Below, in pieces: positions 9,060 through 22,152 of a stretch of DNA of 64,000 nucleotides. Numbering within the stretch: the stretch's first letter is position 1; each line of letters starts with the position of its first letter. The DNA is taken from NCBI GenBank assembly GCA_029204045.2, contig CM055063.1:42007562-42071561 (forward strand). The letters are read 5' to 3'. Both the position numbers and the translations under genes were made by a program. Under the pieces are notes generated by a model, which worked only from the letters and a program-made list of their open reading frames with translations, was not told where the DNA came from and did not search any database. The DNA comes from Tillandsia leiboldiana (lineage: Eukaryota; Streptophyta; Magnoliopsida; Poales; Bromeliaceae).

Positions 9060-11180
9060 GCCAATATTTTGTGGCGAATTAATGAACTCTACTATATTAA
9101 CCTTTTTTGTGGCTATTTTCAACGTTTCCTCACTATTAATCTTAACTCAAATTTTCATATACATACCGTAGGAATTTAGTAATGAGCGCCGCTAATTCGA
9201 TGCAGTATTTGCGGCCATCACTAGCTTTTGGCCACAATAATAGTAAGAAATAATTGTGACAAATATTATCGCCACATATTTACTTTTCAATTCACCATTT
9301 GTCACCATCGATAACGTTGGGCCACTAAAATAATAATAATTAACTGTAGCGAATTTGTATGGCCACACATTTATTAAGATTTTCGTGGCTATTTTCAACT
9401 TATCTTCACTATTAATCTTAATCAGAATTTTTGTATACCTACGGTAGGGGTGTTTTAATGATCATCACTAATTCGATGCAGTATTTGCGGCCATCACTAG
9501 ATTTTGGCCACAATAATAGTAAGAAATAATTGTGACAAATATTATCGCCACATATTTACTTTTCAATTCACCATTTTTCACCATCGATAAAGTTGGGCCA
9601 CTAAAATAATAATAATTAACTGTGGCGAATTTGTATGGCCACACATTTATTAAGATTTTCGTGGCTATTTTCAACTTGTCTTCACTATTAATCTTAATCA
9701 GAATTTTCGTATACCTACGGTAGGGGTGTTTTAATGATCATCACTAATTCGATGCAGTATTTGCGGCCATCACTAGATTTTGGCCACAATAATAGTACAA
9801 AATAATTGTGACAAATATTATCGCCACATATTTACTTTTCAATTCACCATTTGTCACCATCGATAACGTTGGGCCACTAAAATAATAATAATTAACTGTG
9901 GCGAATTTGTATGGCCACACATTTATTAAGATTTTCGTGGCTATTTTCAACTTGTCTTCACTATTAATTTTAATCAGAATTTTCGTATACCTACGGTAGC
10001 GGTGTTTTAATGATCGTCACTAAATCGATGCAGTATTTGCGGCCATTACTAGATTTTGGCCACAATAATAGTAACAAATAATTGTGACAAATATTATCGC
10101 CACATATTTACTTTCCAATTCACCATTTGTCACCATCGATAACGTTGGGCCACTAAAATAATAATAATTAACTGTGGCGAATTTGTATGGCCATACATTT
10201 ATTAAATTTTCGTGGCTATTTTCAACGTGTCTTCACTATTAATCTTAATCAGAATTTTCGTACACCTACGGTAGGGGTGTTTTAATGATCGTCACTAATT
10301 CGATGCAGTATTTGCGGCCATCACTAGATTTTGGCCACAATAATAGTAAGAAATAATTGTGACAAATATTATCGCCACATATTTACTTTTCAATTCACCA
10401 TTTGTCACCATTGATAACGTTGGGCCACTAAAATAATAATAATTAACTGTGGCGAATTAGTATGGCCACACATTTATTAAGATTTTCGTGGCTATTTTCA
10501 ACTTGTCTTCACTATTAATCTTAATCAGAATTTTCGTATAACTACGGTAGGGGTGTTTTAATGATCGTCACTAATTCGATGCAGTATTTGCGGCCATCAC
10601 TAGACTTTGGCCACAATAATAGTAAGAAATAATTGTGACAAATATTATCGCCACATATTTACTTTTCAATTCACCATTTGTCACCATCGATAACGTTGGG
10701 CCACTAAAATAATAATAATTAACTGTGGCGAATTTGTATGGCCACACATTTATTAAGATTTTCGTGGCTATTTTCAACTTGTCTTCACTATTAATCATAA
10801 TTAGAAGTTTCGTATACCTACGGTAGGGGTCTTTTAATGATCGTCACTAATTCGATGCAGTATTTGTGGCCATCACTAGATTTTGGCCACAATAATAGTA
10901 AGACATAATTGTGACAAATATTATCGCCACATATTTACTTTTCAATTCACCATTTGTCACCATCGATAACGTTGGGCCACTAAAATAATAATAATTAACT
11001 GTGGCGAATTAGTATGCCCACACATTTATTAAGATTTTCGTGGCTATTTTCAACTTGTCTTAACTATTAATCTTAATCAGAATTTTCGTATACCTACGGT
11101 AGCGGTGTTTTAATGATCGTCACTAAATCGATGCAGTATTTGCGGCCATTACCAGATTTTGGCCACAATAATAGTAAGAA
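9060..11180. repeat. Left subterminal array: 276-bp tandem repeats
   Basis: TGCAGTATTTGCGGCC (one copy with GTGG for GCGG) recurs at 9201, 9477, 9753, 10029, 10304, 10580, 10856 and 11132. This gives seven full units of 275-276 bp plus partial ends. Each unit carries several GTGGC/GCCAC motifs (TGGCCACAATAATAG, ATCGCCACATATTTAC, GTGGCGAATTTGTATGGCCACAC). The same motif class fills the right end and the first bases inside both terminal repeats, so these are the likely transposase-binding sites. The 68-residue frames seen in the units are chance frames. Confidence 0.92.
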
Positions 11181-12000
11181 ACCTAAGTGTTTGTGTACCG
11201 GTGTGCAAATTGCACTTTTCGGGACACGGTCCCCTGACTTACAGATCCGAGTCTGATCTCGATAATCTAAAATCACCAGTGCGACCGTTTTGTCAAATTA
11301 ATAAAAAATGGTGTAAACCAATTTTCGATCTGACGGTCGAATTGTCTCGAAATCAGCGAAGAGTGAAGTGGGGCCCACAACTTAAGTTGTGAATAGTAAC
11401 TGTAATAGTCAGGTTTTTCTATTTTTAAATAAATAGAAAGAAAAGTGAAATTCAGTCTTGGTTCGGGTTTAAAAAGTCTAAAATGACCTGACTGGTCAAC
11501 CGCCGGTGTGCAAATTGCACAATTTACGAAGCAAAAAGGCTATTTTTCAATCCGGACATGATCTTGAAAATCCGAGATCACCGTTGCGATCATCTCGTCG
11601 AACTGAGCGAGATTCATATTCAGCAAATTTCGATCTGACGGTCGGATCTTCCAGAAATCAGCGAAGAAGCGGGCGAATATCGCGACCAATGTACCAGTGG
11701 CCCTGTGCACTGTAGTAGCCATGATTTTTGAAATCCAAAATCTAAGTTTAAATATTTTTTTGGATTATTTAAATGACAAAAATGGATTATTAGTAGTGCA
11801 ATTGTGGCCCGAAAATACCGACTTTTGATCGAAGCCTGATCTCGAAAATTCGAGATTACTATTGCGACCGTCTCGTCGAAACAAGGAAGATTGATATTCA
11901 TATGTTCTCGATCTGACGGTTGGATCGTCCAGAAATCAGCGAAGAAGCGGGCGGGACCCACGACTTAAGTGAATAGTAAAATGAATAGTAACCCCTGATT
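11181..12000. repeat. Diverged direct repeats (about 280-300 bp) within CACTA
   Basis: A block containing GATCTGACGGT(C/T)G and AATCAGCGAAGA occurs near 11328, 11632 and 11910. It is accompanied by GGTGTGCAAATTGCAC (twice) and CGAGAT(C/T)AC. The three copies differ in length and sequence, so this is an old duplication. No coding frame is believable. Confidence 0.65.
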
Positions 12001-12671
12001 TCGGTCCCCTCTCGATTGGTCGTTGGCCATTTCACTGTCCAAAATCCAAACCTAGCAGTATGAGTAGACGATTCTAGCTAATTTTGACATTCTGAGCGCA
12101 ATGGCGCTGACGGAATTTTCGTTTGACGATCCTAAAGTCTCGAGAAACGTGCCATACTGTATAATTGTACAGTAATTATGGACCGAGAATTTATCCGGGC
12201 ATTTCGTCGAAAAACAAAAATCGCTACCCGATAGGTTTCGTCGAGCGGGACGTCATGGGGGAATCCATTTTTCGATTTGTTGACTCGAACGTCTCAAAAA
12301 GCGTGAAAAACAGCGAAAATGCCGTATTTTGCACAAAGACCCCTATATTTTATGCTCTGAAATTCGTGAAAATTCTTAGAGAGAGACCTGATTGCGAAAC
12401 TCAAACTCTGTGAGGGACTCAGCCCTAAATAATAAGAGTTGAAGGGGTTTATGGCATTTTGTGCATTATGTATATAAACTTGCATTTGAGGGTTTGGGTT
12501 TTTGGAAACCCTAGCCGAGCCCCTCTGCCTCCTCCTCTTGCAACCGACGCCTCACCACCTCCTCTAAGCGTGGCACCACCAAGCGCCGCCTCCCCCGTCG
12601 CCGGAGAAGCCCAAGAAGACAAGAAGTTGGGTCTTCTTCTCGGTTTGTTGGGAGGAAGGTGCTTGGGAAGG
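12001..12671 (+). promoter_or_regulatory. Possible CACTA promoter and start of leader
   Basis: Mostly AT-rich non-coding sequence. A TATA-like TATATAAAC lies at 12471-12479 and is followed by TTGGAAACCCTAGCC and a C/T-rich stretch typical of plant 5' untranslated leaders. It is on the same strand as, and upstream of, both transposase genes. Solo LTR B later landed 190 bp downstream. Promoter function is inferred from position and the TATA-like box. Confidence 0.45.
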
Positions 12672-15290
12672 TGTAAGACCTGGCATTTCTTTGACTTTTC
12701 CCGTTATCCCTTTTTCTTTTGACGGTCCGACTGAGGGTCTAATTTTGGTGTTTTTCCGGACAGTCCGTAGGGGCTCGCGAACATTTTTAGGCGGTAGAGC
12801 TCGCGAAACGGGGTGCGAGGACGCGATCAGTTTCGGATTCCGACTCCCGGTTCATCCAGAATAAATTTTTGAAGTTCGGACCCCCTGTAGGCGCACCGGG
12901 ATCCGTACGGGCGATATGTGCGTTTATCGAGGTAGTCTGATACCCTAACCCTTAAGTTGGCGAGCTAGGGCACGTTCAAGGGAGTTCCCTCTTTTCACCT
13001 CCTTCCTCTCGTAACACTAGGGCAGCCCGAGACGATCGAGCGAAAAAGGGGAGGGAAACGGAATCCCCATCTCTCTTCCTTTTCGTGCAAGGAGGCGACA
13101 GTGATTTGGGCGGTGGAGGCAGGGAAGGAACAGTGATCTCCTGCTCGCAGAACCGATGTTTGGACGATCCCCCTTCTCCTTCTCCCCCTCGGAGGACCCA
13201 AGGTGAGTCTTTCCGTTCAGTTTTGTGGTTTTCGAAGGGATCTAGGAGGAGGGAGCCGCCGCCTTACGCCGCGCGGGCCGCCTGCAGGCGGGGCACCGCG
13301 CGGCAGGCACGCTGCCCGGGCGCCGCCCGCAGGCGGGCGCCGCGCGGGCCGCCTGCAGGCGGGGCGCCGCGAGGCAGGCACTATGTGCGGCCGCCGCCCG
13401 CGGGCGGGCGGCGCGCGGGCAGGTGCCGCGCGGGCCGCCTGCAGGCGGGGCGCCGCGCGGCAGGAGCGCTGCGTGGGCGCCGCCCGCAGGCGGGCGCCGT
13501 GCGGGCGGGTGCCGCGCGGGCCGCCTGCAGGCGGAGCACCGCGCGGCAGGAGCGCTGCGCGGGCGCCGCGCGGGCGGGTGCCGCGCGGGCCTGCGCCGCG
13601 CGGGCCGCCTGCAGGCCGCACGCCGCACGGTGGGGCACGCCGTGCAGGCGCTGCCTGCAGGAGGGCACCGCGCGGGCTGGTGCCGCTCGGGCCGCCTGCA
13701 GGCCGCACGCCGCGCAGCAAGTGCACCATTGGGGCACCGCGGCGGGCTGGGGCTGCGCGGGGCTGTCCTCGGACGGCGCGCGTGCCGCGCCGGTCGGTGC
13801 CGTGGGGGGAACTTTGCCGCCCGAAGTTCGGGGACCGCATCGGGTCCTCCGTCTTTCGACTTTTGAGTCGCCATGGTTTCTAGCCACTTAGCGAGTCTTT
13901 CCCTGTCCTACAGGAGCGCGGGACGTTGTAGACTCGACAGGCGCGCGGTCACGGACGAGCCGAGCTCCGGACGACATACTTCGAGCTGGGTACTTTCCCC
14001 AGGATTAATTGGGAAAGGGTGTACAATTGTAAGGTGCTAGTATGGGCAAAGGTGTTTTCTCTTCTAGATGTTCTTTATGTGCAATGCTGACCCCGTTTTA
14101 CTTTATTTAAATAATCGTCTATTTATATCTGTTTATGAGGCTCTGGTGTTACTACACGCACACCGGCGGTTTGGCCACCGCAAGGGTGTGCTTTTCCAGA
14201 AAAGTGGTACGTTGACCCGTGTACCCCACGTGACGGTGACGTTAGGAAAGGGGGCCCTCAAAGGTGGGGGGTGTGAGCGGTGATGCCGAGGCGGGTGCTC
14301 GGTGGCCGAGATAGGTGCTCGGCGGGGGACACCGGGGCAGGGGCTCGGTGCGGTGTCCGGGAAAGGTGCCCGGTTTTGTTTGGTGCAGGGTGTGATTGTT
14401 GTTGACGGTATTTGAGGGGTGACGGTTGCTCTGGTTACAGTGGTTTGCCCTATTTTAGCCCTTTTTGCATATTATGTTATTTCTAGTCACTAACTTCCCA
14501 CTCCGTGACAGGTTCGTCCAGGGGCGAGATCTAGGGCACCGGTGAGGCCGCGAGGGTGCTGTTCTGACTTTGAGCGACCTCAGACACAGTGACTCTCCTT
14601 CCCCTTTTTCATTTATTATTCATATTGGTTAGTTGTGGATTGAGACACCCCCGTGGGGTCGAAGTGGATGTACTTCTTTTCACATATGCGATTAAATAAT
14701 TATTCCTTTCCTTGCTTGGCCGTTTTAAACAATGAAAAGAAAACAAACAAAGAAAACCGTTTGCGAAAACCGCTTTTAAAACGTGGGCGCCGTGTGGGCA
14801 CCGTGTGGGCACCGGATCTTTAAAACCTTGTGGAATTTATGTGGTTTCGAACTGGCTTTTCAAAACTCGGCATCGGGTGGGTGCCGTTTTCAAAACTCTG
14901 TGGATTTATGCGGCTTTCAAACAGTTTTTCTAAAACAACGGCGTCGGGTGGGCGCCGCTTTCAAAACCTTGTGATTATTTATCCTTTCAAATCAACGGCC
15001 TCGTTGTTAGATGTTTGAACTAGTAGATTATGTGAGATGAATGGTTGTATGTGTACGAGACTCCAACTGGTGTGGTTAAAGATTGTTTGTGATGTAGTTT
15101 GGGAGGCACTTTGTAGTTGAGACGCCGTGCATATACAAAGGAGACTCTGCCCATTTGCAGAGTGAGTTTGTATATGCGGCGGGTCTGGGCATGCGCCGGG
15201 GAGTAATAGTTTTCAAAAAAAAAAATGTATAGCCGAATTAGGAGCATCGGTGGCTCCTCTTCCGTGCGTTCGAACCCCCGGGGCGTGACA
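12672..15290 (+). mobile_element. Solo LTR 'B' (2619 bp), TSD GAAGG, inside the CACTA
   Basis: Starts TGTAAGACCTGGC and ends CCCGGGGCGTGACA on the plus strand. The duplicated target GAAGG is at 12667-12671 and 15291-15295. There is no internal region. It is in the same family as solo LTR A but in opposite orientation and with a different GC-rich array (about 13262-13770). The CTCGCGAAACGGGGTGCGAGG region near its start and the CTTCCGTGCGTTCGAACCCCC end also match LTR A. It interrupts the probable leader of the CACTA genes and may have affected their expression. Confidence 0.94.
13262..13770. repeat. GC-rich palindromic array (solo LTR B)
   Basis: Imperfect repeats based on GCCGCCTGCAGGCGG and GCGCGGGC, alternating with GCAGGCGCGCTG-like segments. 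The core palindrome is CCTGCAGG, unlike the CCGCGCGG core of LTR A at the same LTR position. The Arg/Ala-rich frames through it are meaningless. Confidence 0.85.
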
Positions 15291-17231
15291 GAAGGACCCA
15301 AGTTGATCAAACTTTTTCTGAGAAGTCCTCTTAGTAGCCGCGACCGAACTAAGGTGAATCCGACGCCGTCCGCCGCCGTGCCCCGCCGCGGCCGTCACCT
15401 TCTTCCTTTATTTTTCCGGCGAGGTAAGCTTATGGAAAATTTTGAAGTTAAATGGCTCTTTGATCCTTGTAGAGCCTTTATGACATCGAGAGGACCTTAC
15501 CTGTGAAGTCTGAGCCGCCGCTGTCATCCCGGCTGCCGGCGGTAGCACCTTCTTGCCGGAATTATCGATTTCAGTCGACCTTGGGCGCCGACTTCATCAG
15601 GCCATTGATACTCCGATCAAGACCGTTGATTCTCTTCTCCTCATTGACTGCAACCTTCCTCCAAGGTTTGGTGGAAATCGGTGCATAATCTGGGCCGCGC
15701 GAAGAAGCCCTAGAACCGGGCTTTTCTTCCCTTTGGCCGGGCCTCGCCGTCCGGCGCCGCCGCGAACCCGCGCCGCCGGCCACCACCTCAGCAAGCATCG
15801 GGGAGCCGAGGGGAACACTTTGGTCCAAGATGCGCCGGCCCGGGAGTCGCCGGCCGAAATCCGCCATTAGAGGCCGAGAGTTGGCCGAGCTCCGCCGCCG
15901 CGTGTCGCCGGCGTTTCCACCGCTGGTAAGTAGACCGATTGTGCTCGACTTTATCATAGGAAGCTTCTCATAAACTTGCATAAAGCTTTTAACGTGATCT
16001 TTACATGTTTTATAGTTGCACCTTGAAGCTTGACCGAGCTTGAGCTCCGGCCTCCGCCGCTGCATCAGGACGCCGGCCACCGACCCAGGTAAGTCGTAGG
16101 CACTGTCTTTAGACTTTCCATCAATCTGGTTTGAGTCAAAAACCTTTGGAAGTAAAGTTCTTCCAACTTGTGATTTGAAGGGTTTTGTGGGTTGTTTCCC
16201 GGCCGCCGCCGCCTCCGGCCACCGGCGCCTGGGATGACTGAGTCTAAACTCAGTCTGGAGATGTCCTTTGTTTAGTGCTCATCTCTTCTTGTCCTTGGCA
16301 CCAGGGTTTTGCAAGATACCCCAACCCGAGCTTAGGTCTTTGGAGGGAGTTGCTCCGACGATCTCTCCGGCCAGTCTCCGGCAAGTTTCAGGTGAGCATC
16401 TCACTTCTCAGTCATTAATAAACATGATGCTCATGCTAAAGTCTAGTTTGATTGGGTAGTTGAATGATTGTAGCAAAGTAACCTATTGTGAGCTTAGGTT
16501 TTTATGGGCCAACTTTGCCCTCGGACTTCGTGTCAGCCCAAACCTGTGAGCACGAGTTTTTTTGCATCGAGATCTACGTACTGCAATTTACGGCATAGTC
16601 CAGGGTCTCCCGGATTGGGAGATCGAGTCAAAACAATACTTAAATAAGTATATTAATGCAATTTTAAAGAATATTATGGATCAAGTTGTAAATGTAACCT
16701 TGTGGACTGTCTTTGGCAGTGTATATTTGACCTCTAAGCTTTTCGTTAGAGGTCCGTTGGTTTTCGTTGAGCGGAAAACGGATATCGTTCCCTAAATCGG
16801 CAAAATCGTCAGTTTACGGTTTCTGGCGCGTGTTTCGCGTACCACGGAGTAAAAGAATTAGTTTTTAGTCTTGCAATATAACCTAATTACTGCTGAGAAT
16901 GAGTAGATAGATTAGTCTTGCAATATAACCTTGTGTGGACTTAGTTTGATTTGAAATATAGTATTTTTAAAAAATTCAAATTAGAAATTGATTGCATTAC
17001 GACAAATAATTTATACCTGATTGTACAATTACAACTTGAGTTCTTATTTGAATCAAATAATTATAAAACTTGAGTTCAAATTTAAATCAAATAAAACAAA
17101 TGGTAATTCAAATTAGAAATTTATTGTATTACCACAAATAATTTATAATTGATTGTACAATTAAAACAAATGGTAATTTCGAAGTCACATCTAATAATAT
17201 CTAAATATACTGCAGATATATAAATATTAAG
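15291..17231 (+). other. Probable untranslated leader exons and introns of the CACTA transcript
   Basis: After solo LTR B the C/G-rich leader-like sequence resumes. Several segments end in plausible splice donors (GGCGAG|GTAAGC near 15422, CGCTG|GTAAGT near 15925, CCCAG|GTAAGT near 16089, TTCAG|GTGAGC near 16391). Between them are acceptor-like TTGTAG, TTATAG and CACCAG sites. No conserved open frame links them, so they may be non-coding leader exons or a captured host fragment. From about 16500 the sequence turns AT-rich up to the first transposase ATG. Exon structure is inferred from splice-site consensus only. Confidence 0.4.
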
Positions 17232-20200
17232 ATGGATAAGACTTGGATGGATATGGATAATAGGCAAGATTCGAAATACATAACAGGAGTGAATAGTTTT
17301 CTTGACTTTGCATTTGCACATGCGGCGAGAGGAGATAAAGTTCGGTGCCCTTGTTATAAATGTGTCAATGGTGCTTTTCATACTCGAGATGTTGTATTTG
17401 GGCATCTTATCTTGCATGGGATATTAAAAGATTACAAATGGTGGTCGTGCCATGGGGAAGAACACCCAGATCAGAGTAGCGAAAGCACCGATAATGATAA
17501 CAGAGAGAGTGAAGAGGAGAGTAGTGATGAGATGCATGAACTTTTACAAGATTTGAATCCATCTGAAAATATAAATGACTCTGTGCATTTCAACTTGGAG
17601 GAACCAAATGAGTCTGCAAAAAGATTTTACCAATTATTAGCGGATGCAAAACAAGAATTATATCCCGGATGTAAAGAGTTCTCTAAGTTGGAGTATATTG
17701 TAAATTTATTACAACTTAAATGTCTTCATGGTTGGAGCGATAAATCATTTACTGCGCTACTCCAATTGAAGAAAAGGGCACTTCCTTCTGGTGAAACACT
17801 TCCGAAGAATTATTATGAAGCAAAAAAGTATATTCGGGATCTAGGTTTGGATTATATTAAAATTGATGCATGTAAAAATGATTGTATTCTTTATTGGAAA
17901 GAATATGAAAAATATGAAAGTTGTCCAGTATGCTAAACTTCTAGGTGGAAATATGGTGATGATGATCAAAATAATACTCATGGTCGTACAATGAAGAGTG
18001 GAAAATAGATTTCCGAAAAAACTTTGCGTTATTTTCCTCTCATACCAAGATTACAAAGGTCGTATATGTCATCCAAGACAGCTTCTCAAATGCGATGGCA
18101 TAAAGAAAAACGACATGATGATGGGATTTTAAGGCATCCAGCAGATTCCTTGGTATGGAAGTCGTTTGATGAATTGCATCCTTCCTTTGCTTCTGATTCA
18201 CGTAATGTTCGGTTAGGATTAGCAAGTGATGGCTTTAATCCTTTCGGATTGATGAGTACTTCATATAGTATATGGCCAGTTATTTTAGTTGTATACAATT
18301 TACCGCCATGGATGTGTATGAAAAGCTCTTATTTCATAATGTCTATGCTGATTCCGGGTCCACGAGCGCCAGGGAATGATATTGATGTCTATTTACAACC
18401 CTTAATAGATGAATTAAATAATTTATGGAATGTTGGAATTGAAACTTATGATGCATTTAGTAAATCTAATTTCCAGCTCCATGCTTCATTACTGTGGACT
18501 ATAAATGATTTTCCAGCATATGCCAATTTATCTGGTTGGAGTACTAAAGGAGCACTGGCTTGTCCAAATTGCAATAAAAATACCTGCTTTCTTCGATTAA
18601 AGTATGGACGAAAGATGTGTTATATGGGACATCGGCGTTTTTTGAAACCCGATCATAAATGGCGAAAAGATATAAAGGCATTTGATGGAACGATAGAAAA
18701 TCGACAAGCTCCAAAACAAAAATTGGATAGTGATGAAATACTTGAACAGTTAAGCGAGATTACAAATGTGAGATTTGGCAAGTTCAGAGATAAAAGAAAG
18801 CGGAGTGAGCCTACCTTAATTTACAATTGGAAAAAGAAAAGTATATTTTTTCATTTGCCTTATTGGAGAACACTTCTAATTCATCATAATCTTGATGTGA
18901 TGCACATTGAGAAGAATATTCATGACAATGTTGTGGGTACACTATTTGGTATTGATGGAAAAACAAAAGATACTTTAAACGCTCGACTTGACCTTAAAGA
19001 AATGGGAGTGCGATCTGAGTTACATCCTATAAATAATGGTGATAATTATGTTATTCCTCAAGCATGTTACACTTTAACTTTAAAAGAAAGACGAGATATT
19101 TGTGATTTTCTACTTAACTTGAAAGTGCCAGATGGATATTCGTCTAATATCTCTCGATGCGTTAATAAAAAAGAAGGAAAGTTATCTGGAATGAAAACTC
19201 ATGATTGTCAAGTTTTTCTTCACCATCATCTAGCACCAGCTTTTCGTGGTATTTTACGGAAAGAGGTATACGAACCACTAGTGGAACTAAGTGTATTCTT
19301 TAAAGAGCTATGTTCGAAGACTTTACAGTTGGATACATTAGAAAGATTGGAGGAAAATATTATAATTACACTTTGCAAATTGGAAAGGATCTTTCCACCT
19401 GCATTTTTTAATATTATGCTGCACTTGCCTATTCACCTCCCATATGAAGCAAAATTGGCTGGTCCTGTGCATTATCGCTGGATGTATCCATTTGAAAGGT
19501 AATAGGTGTTATTTATTTTATAGTTTATAAATTTTTACTATTAATACTATCAGAAATAGAATAATTTAAGATTATTTTGTGATAGGTTTTTGCGCAAGTT
19601 GAAGTCGTATGTGCGTAATAAAGCACATCCAGAAGGATCTATTGCCGAATGCTACATTGCAGAGGAATGTTTTAACTTTTGTTCTAAATATTTGAATAGA
19701 GTTGAGACAAAATTCAATCGACCTGAGAGAAACTTTGAGGGTTATGAAGATCATACCTCAAAGTTATCCATTTTTCGATGAAATGGAAGGCCACTTAATA
19801 ATGGCAAGGGAATTTTCAAGAAACTAACTCAGGAAGAATGGAATCGTGCTCAACTTTATGTCCTAAAAAATTGTGATGAAGTTCAATCTTTCCTTGAGTA
19901 AGATTAATCACAAATAATTTATTTGAGTATTTTTTTTATTTGTTAGTTATTTATCTAAACTACTAATTATATTTCTTTGCTAATTCACATAGAGAACATC
20001 GGATAGAATTGGAAAAGGAGGATTCTATTAATGTGACAAAACGACAGGATGCAACATTTGTTAAATGGTTTAAACAACGAGTAAGTGAATGTACTATAAT
20101 TATATACTTAGTAATTCTTTATTATTAATAATTATTTAACTTTTCTATATATTTGTCTTGTAACAGGTAACACACTTATATCATGAAAGTACTGAAAATG

Positions 20201-20916
20201 TGAGTGTCGAACTTTTAAATTTAGCTTGTGGACCAAATAAAATGATGAATCACTATACGGGCTACATAGTCAATGGCTATAGGTTTCACACTCATAAGCG
20301 TGAGAATAGACGCCAAACTCAAAGTAGCGGTGTTGTCGTCAAAGGTGATGAGCAATCGGAGAATAGAGATTATTATGGAGTTTTACAGGATATTATTGAA
20401 TTGGATTATGACGGAGGAAATAAAATAATAATATTTAAGTGTGACTGGTGGGACACTTATAATGAGGGTAGAGGTTTTAAGAAGGAAGCCAATGGAATCA
20501 CCCTTATTAATTTTACTCGACACTTGGCCGTCAACGAGCCTTATGCCTTAGCATGTCAAGTGGAACAAGTTTATTACGTAGCAGATAATAAAAATTCTGA
20601 TTGGTGGTTGGTTATCAAGACAACACCTCGAAACTTCTATAATTTTCCTATCACTGATGAAGAACCAATTGATGATGAAGAACTTATTTTGGAACAAGTT
20701 GATATGGAAAGGAATATAACTTCTAATTCATTACCAGAATATATTGCTAGTAGTGATGATGTCATTTCTTCTTTGAGGAGAAATGATGTTGATAGCATTA
20801 TTATCAATAAAGATCATCAATTGTTCGAAGAAATAGAACAAATTGCACCAGATGAAACTTTAGTTGGTGAAGACGTAGAGGGGGATGAACAAATGGAAGA
20901 TGCCGAAGATGAATAG
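17232..20916 (+). pseudogene. TNPD: CACTA transposase, TNPD type (Transpos_assoc-tnp2-DUF4218-DUF4216), broken
   Basis: The catalytic-type transposase of En/Spm elements. Residues 1-76 from the ATG at 17232 form the transposase-associated domain with a Cys/His cluster (CPCYKC). The tnp2 transposase domain runs through about 18070-19000 (DGFNPFG, YNLPPWMCMK, DVMHIEKN). DUF4218 spans the intron at 19499-19585 (HYRWMYPFE | FLRKLKSYVRNKAHPEGS). Further introns are 19898-19992 and 20081-20166. The last exon carries DUF4216 (DYYGVLQDIIELDY, CDWWDT) and ends in an acidic tail at 20914-20916. Damage: in-frame stops at 17934-17936 and 18006-18008, and a frameshift with TGA at 19779-19781. Splice sites and reading phase otherwise fit, so inactivation is fairly recent. 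Confidence 0.92.
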
Positions 20917-21102
20917 GATTGCACGATTAATTGGTATGATATTGTTTGCGGTAAGTTGTCTTGTATACTTTTTTTTATTATATGTTCTCCTTTTTATAAT
21001 TCTTTCTATAAAAAATATTTCTATCTCTATAAACTTCAATTATATTTTTTGTTCTCTTAATCTACAATTGATATTTTTCTAATGATTTTTTTTACAGATA
21101 AA

Positions 21103-22079
21103 ATGACGAGCAGAGCAAGACACGGAAATAGTAGGAGTCGAGCTGTATCTCAACAGGCCACTGTATCTCAACAGGCCAATCCAACACCATCAAATGAAGA
21201 GTCTGGGGAGCATCACCCACGAATGGAATCTAATATACCAGAACCTCGAGAAGATCGTCTAGCAACAGATTCACACAATGCAATCAATGGGAGTAGTGCT
21301 GGTATTACTAATTACTTAGAGCAATATAGTTTCTTTCTAAAACTTATTTACATTCTTTTCAATTCCATACAAATTATTTTATTTTTTGAAAATATAGCTA
21401 ATATTCATATTTGTTATTTTGTAAAATAACGAATTTTATTGTTTTATGTCAGCTTCGTGTACTAATAGAAAGAGAACACGTGGAAAGACAATGGGTATAA
21501 AGTGGGCCAAAATAAGAAAATCAACTGAGACGACCAAACCACCGTTAAAAATTCCATCAGACCTACGACGAGTAGTTGGTGACAATGCCCAACAATTCAT
21601 CACGGAGACATCTCAAATAGTCAAACAACATGCGCCATTGAATGTTGATAAGTGGAGTAAAATCCCTACTTATACAATTGATAAGATGGTTCAACTTGTT
21701 CATGTAAGTATTTATTAGGATTTTCTCTTTTTACTTTGTTTTAAATAAAATCTTTTATAGTTACTATATTTCTAATTATTTGTTTATTTATTTTTGTTCT
21801 TTTTATATTTATACTACTATTTTAAAGGAAAAATTTGCCCTTCCGGACGAGGTTCATGTTCTTGGTGTTATTGTGCAACAACTTCGTCATCATTTCAATG
21901 CATGGCGTCATCGTTTGTATAAATTTCATTACAAAAAGTATAAGACTGATGAACAAAGGCGAGCGCATTGTCCGGAGGAAATTGATCAAGAGGATTGGAA
22001 TTGGCTTATTAACTATTGGAACGATCCAAAGTTTAAGGTAACAAAGAATTTTATAGTTCTAAATATATATATATTTTTT

Positions 22080-22152
<73 letters not shown>

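Noticed and set aside
9192..10798. Repeated 68-75-residue minus-strand frame that looks like a small gene family
   Set aside because: It is the translation of the 276-bp CACTA subterminal repeat; no start context or domain, and several units lack the frame.
9060..11180. CRISPR-like regular array
   Set aside because: Units are contiguous 276-bp direct repeats without unique spacers, in a plant transposon.
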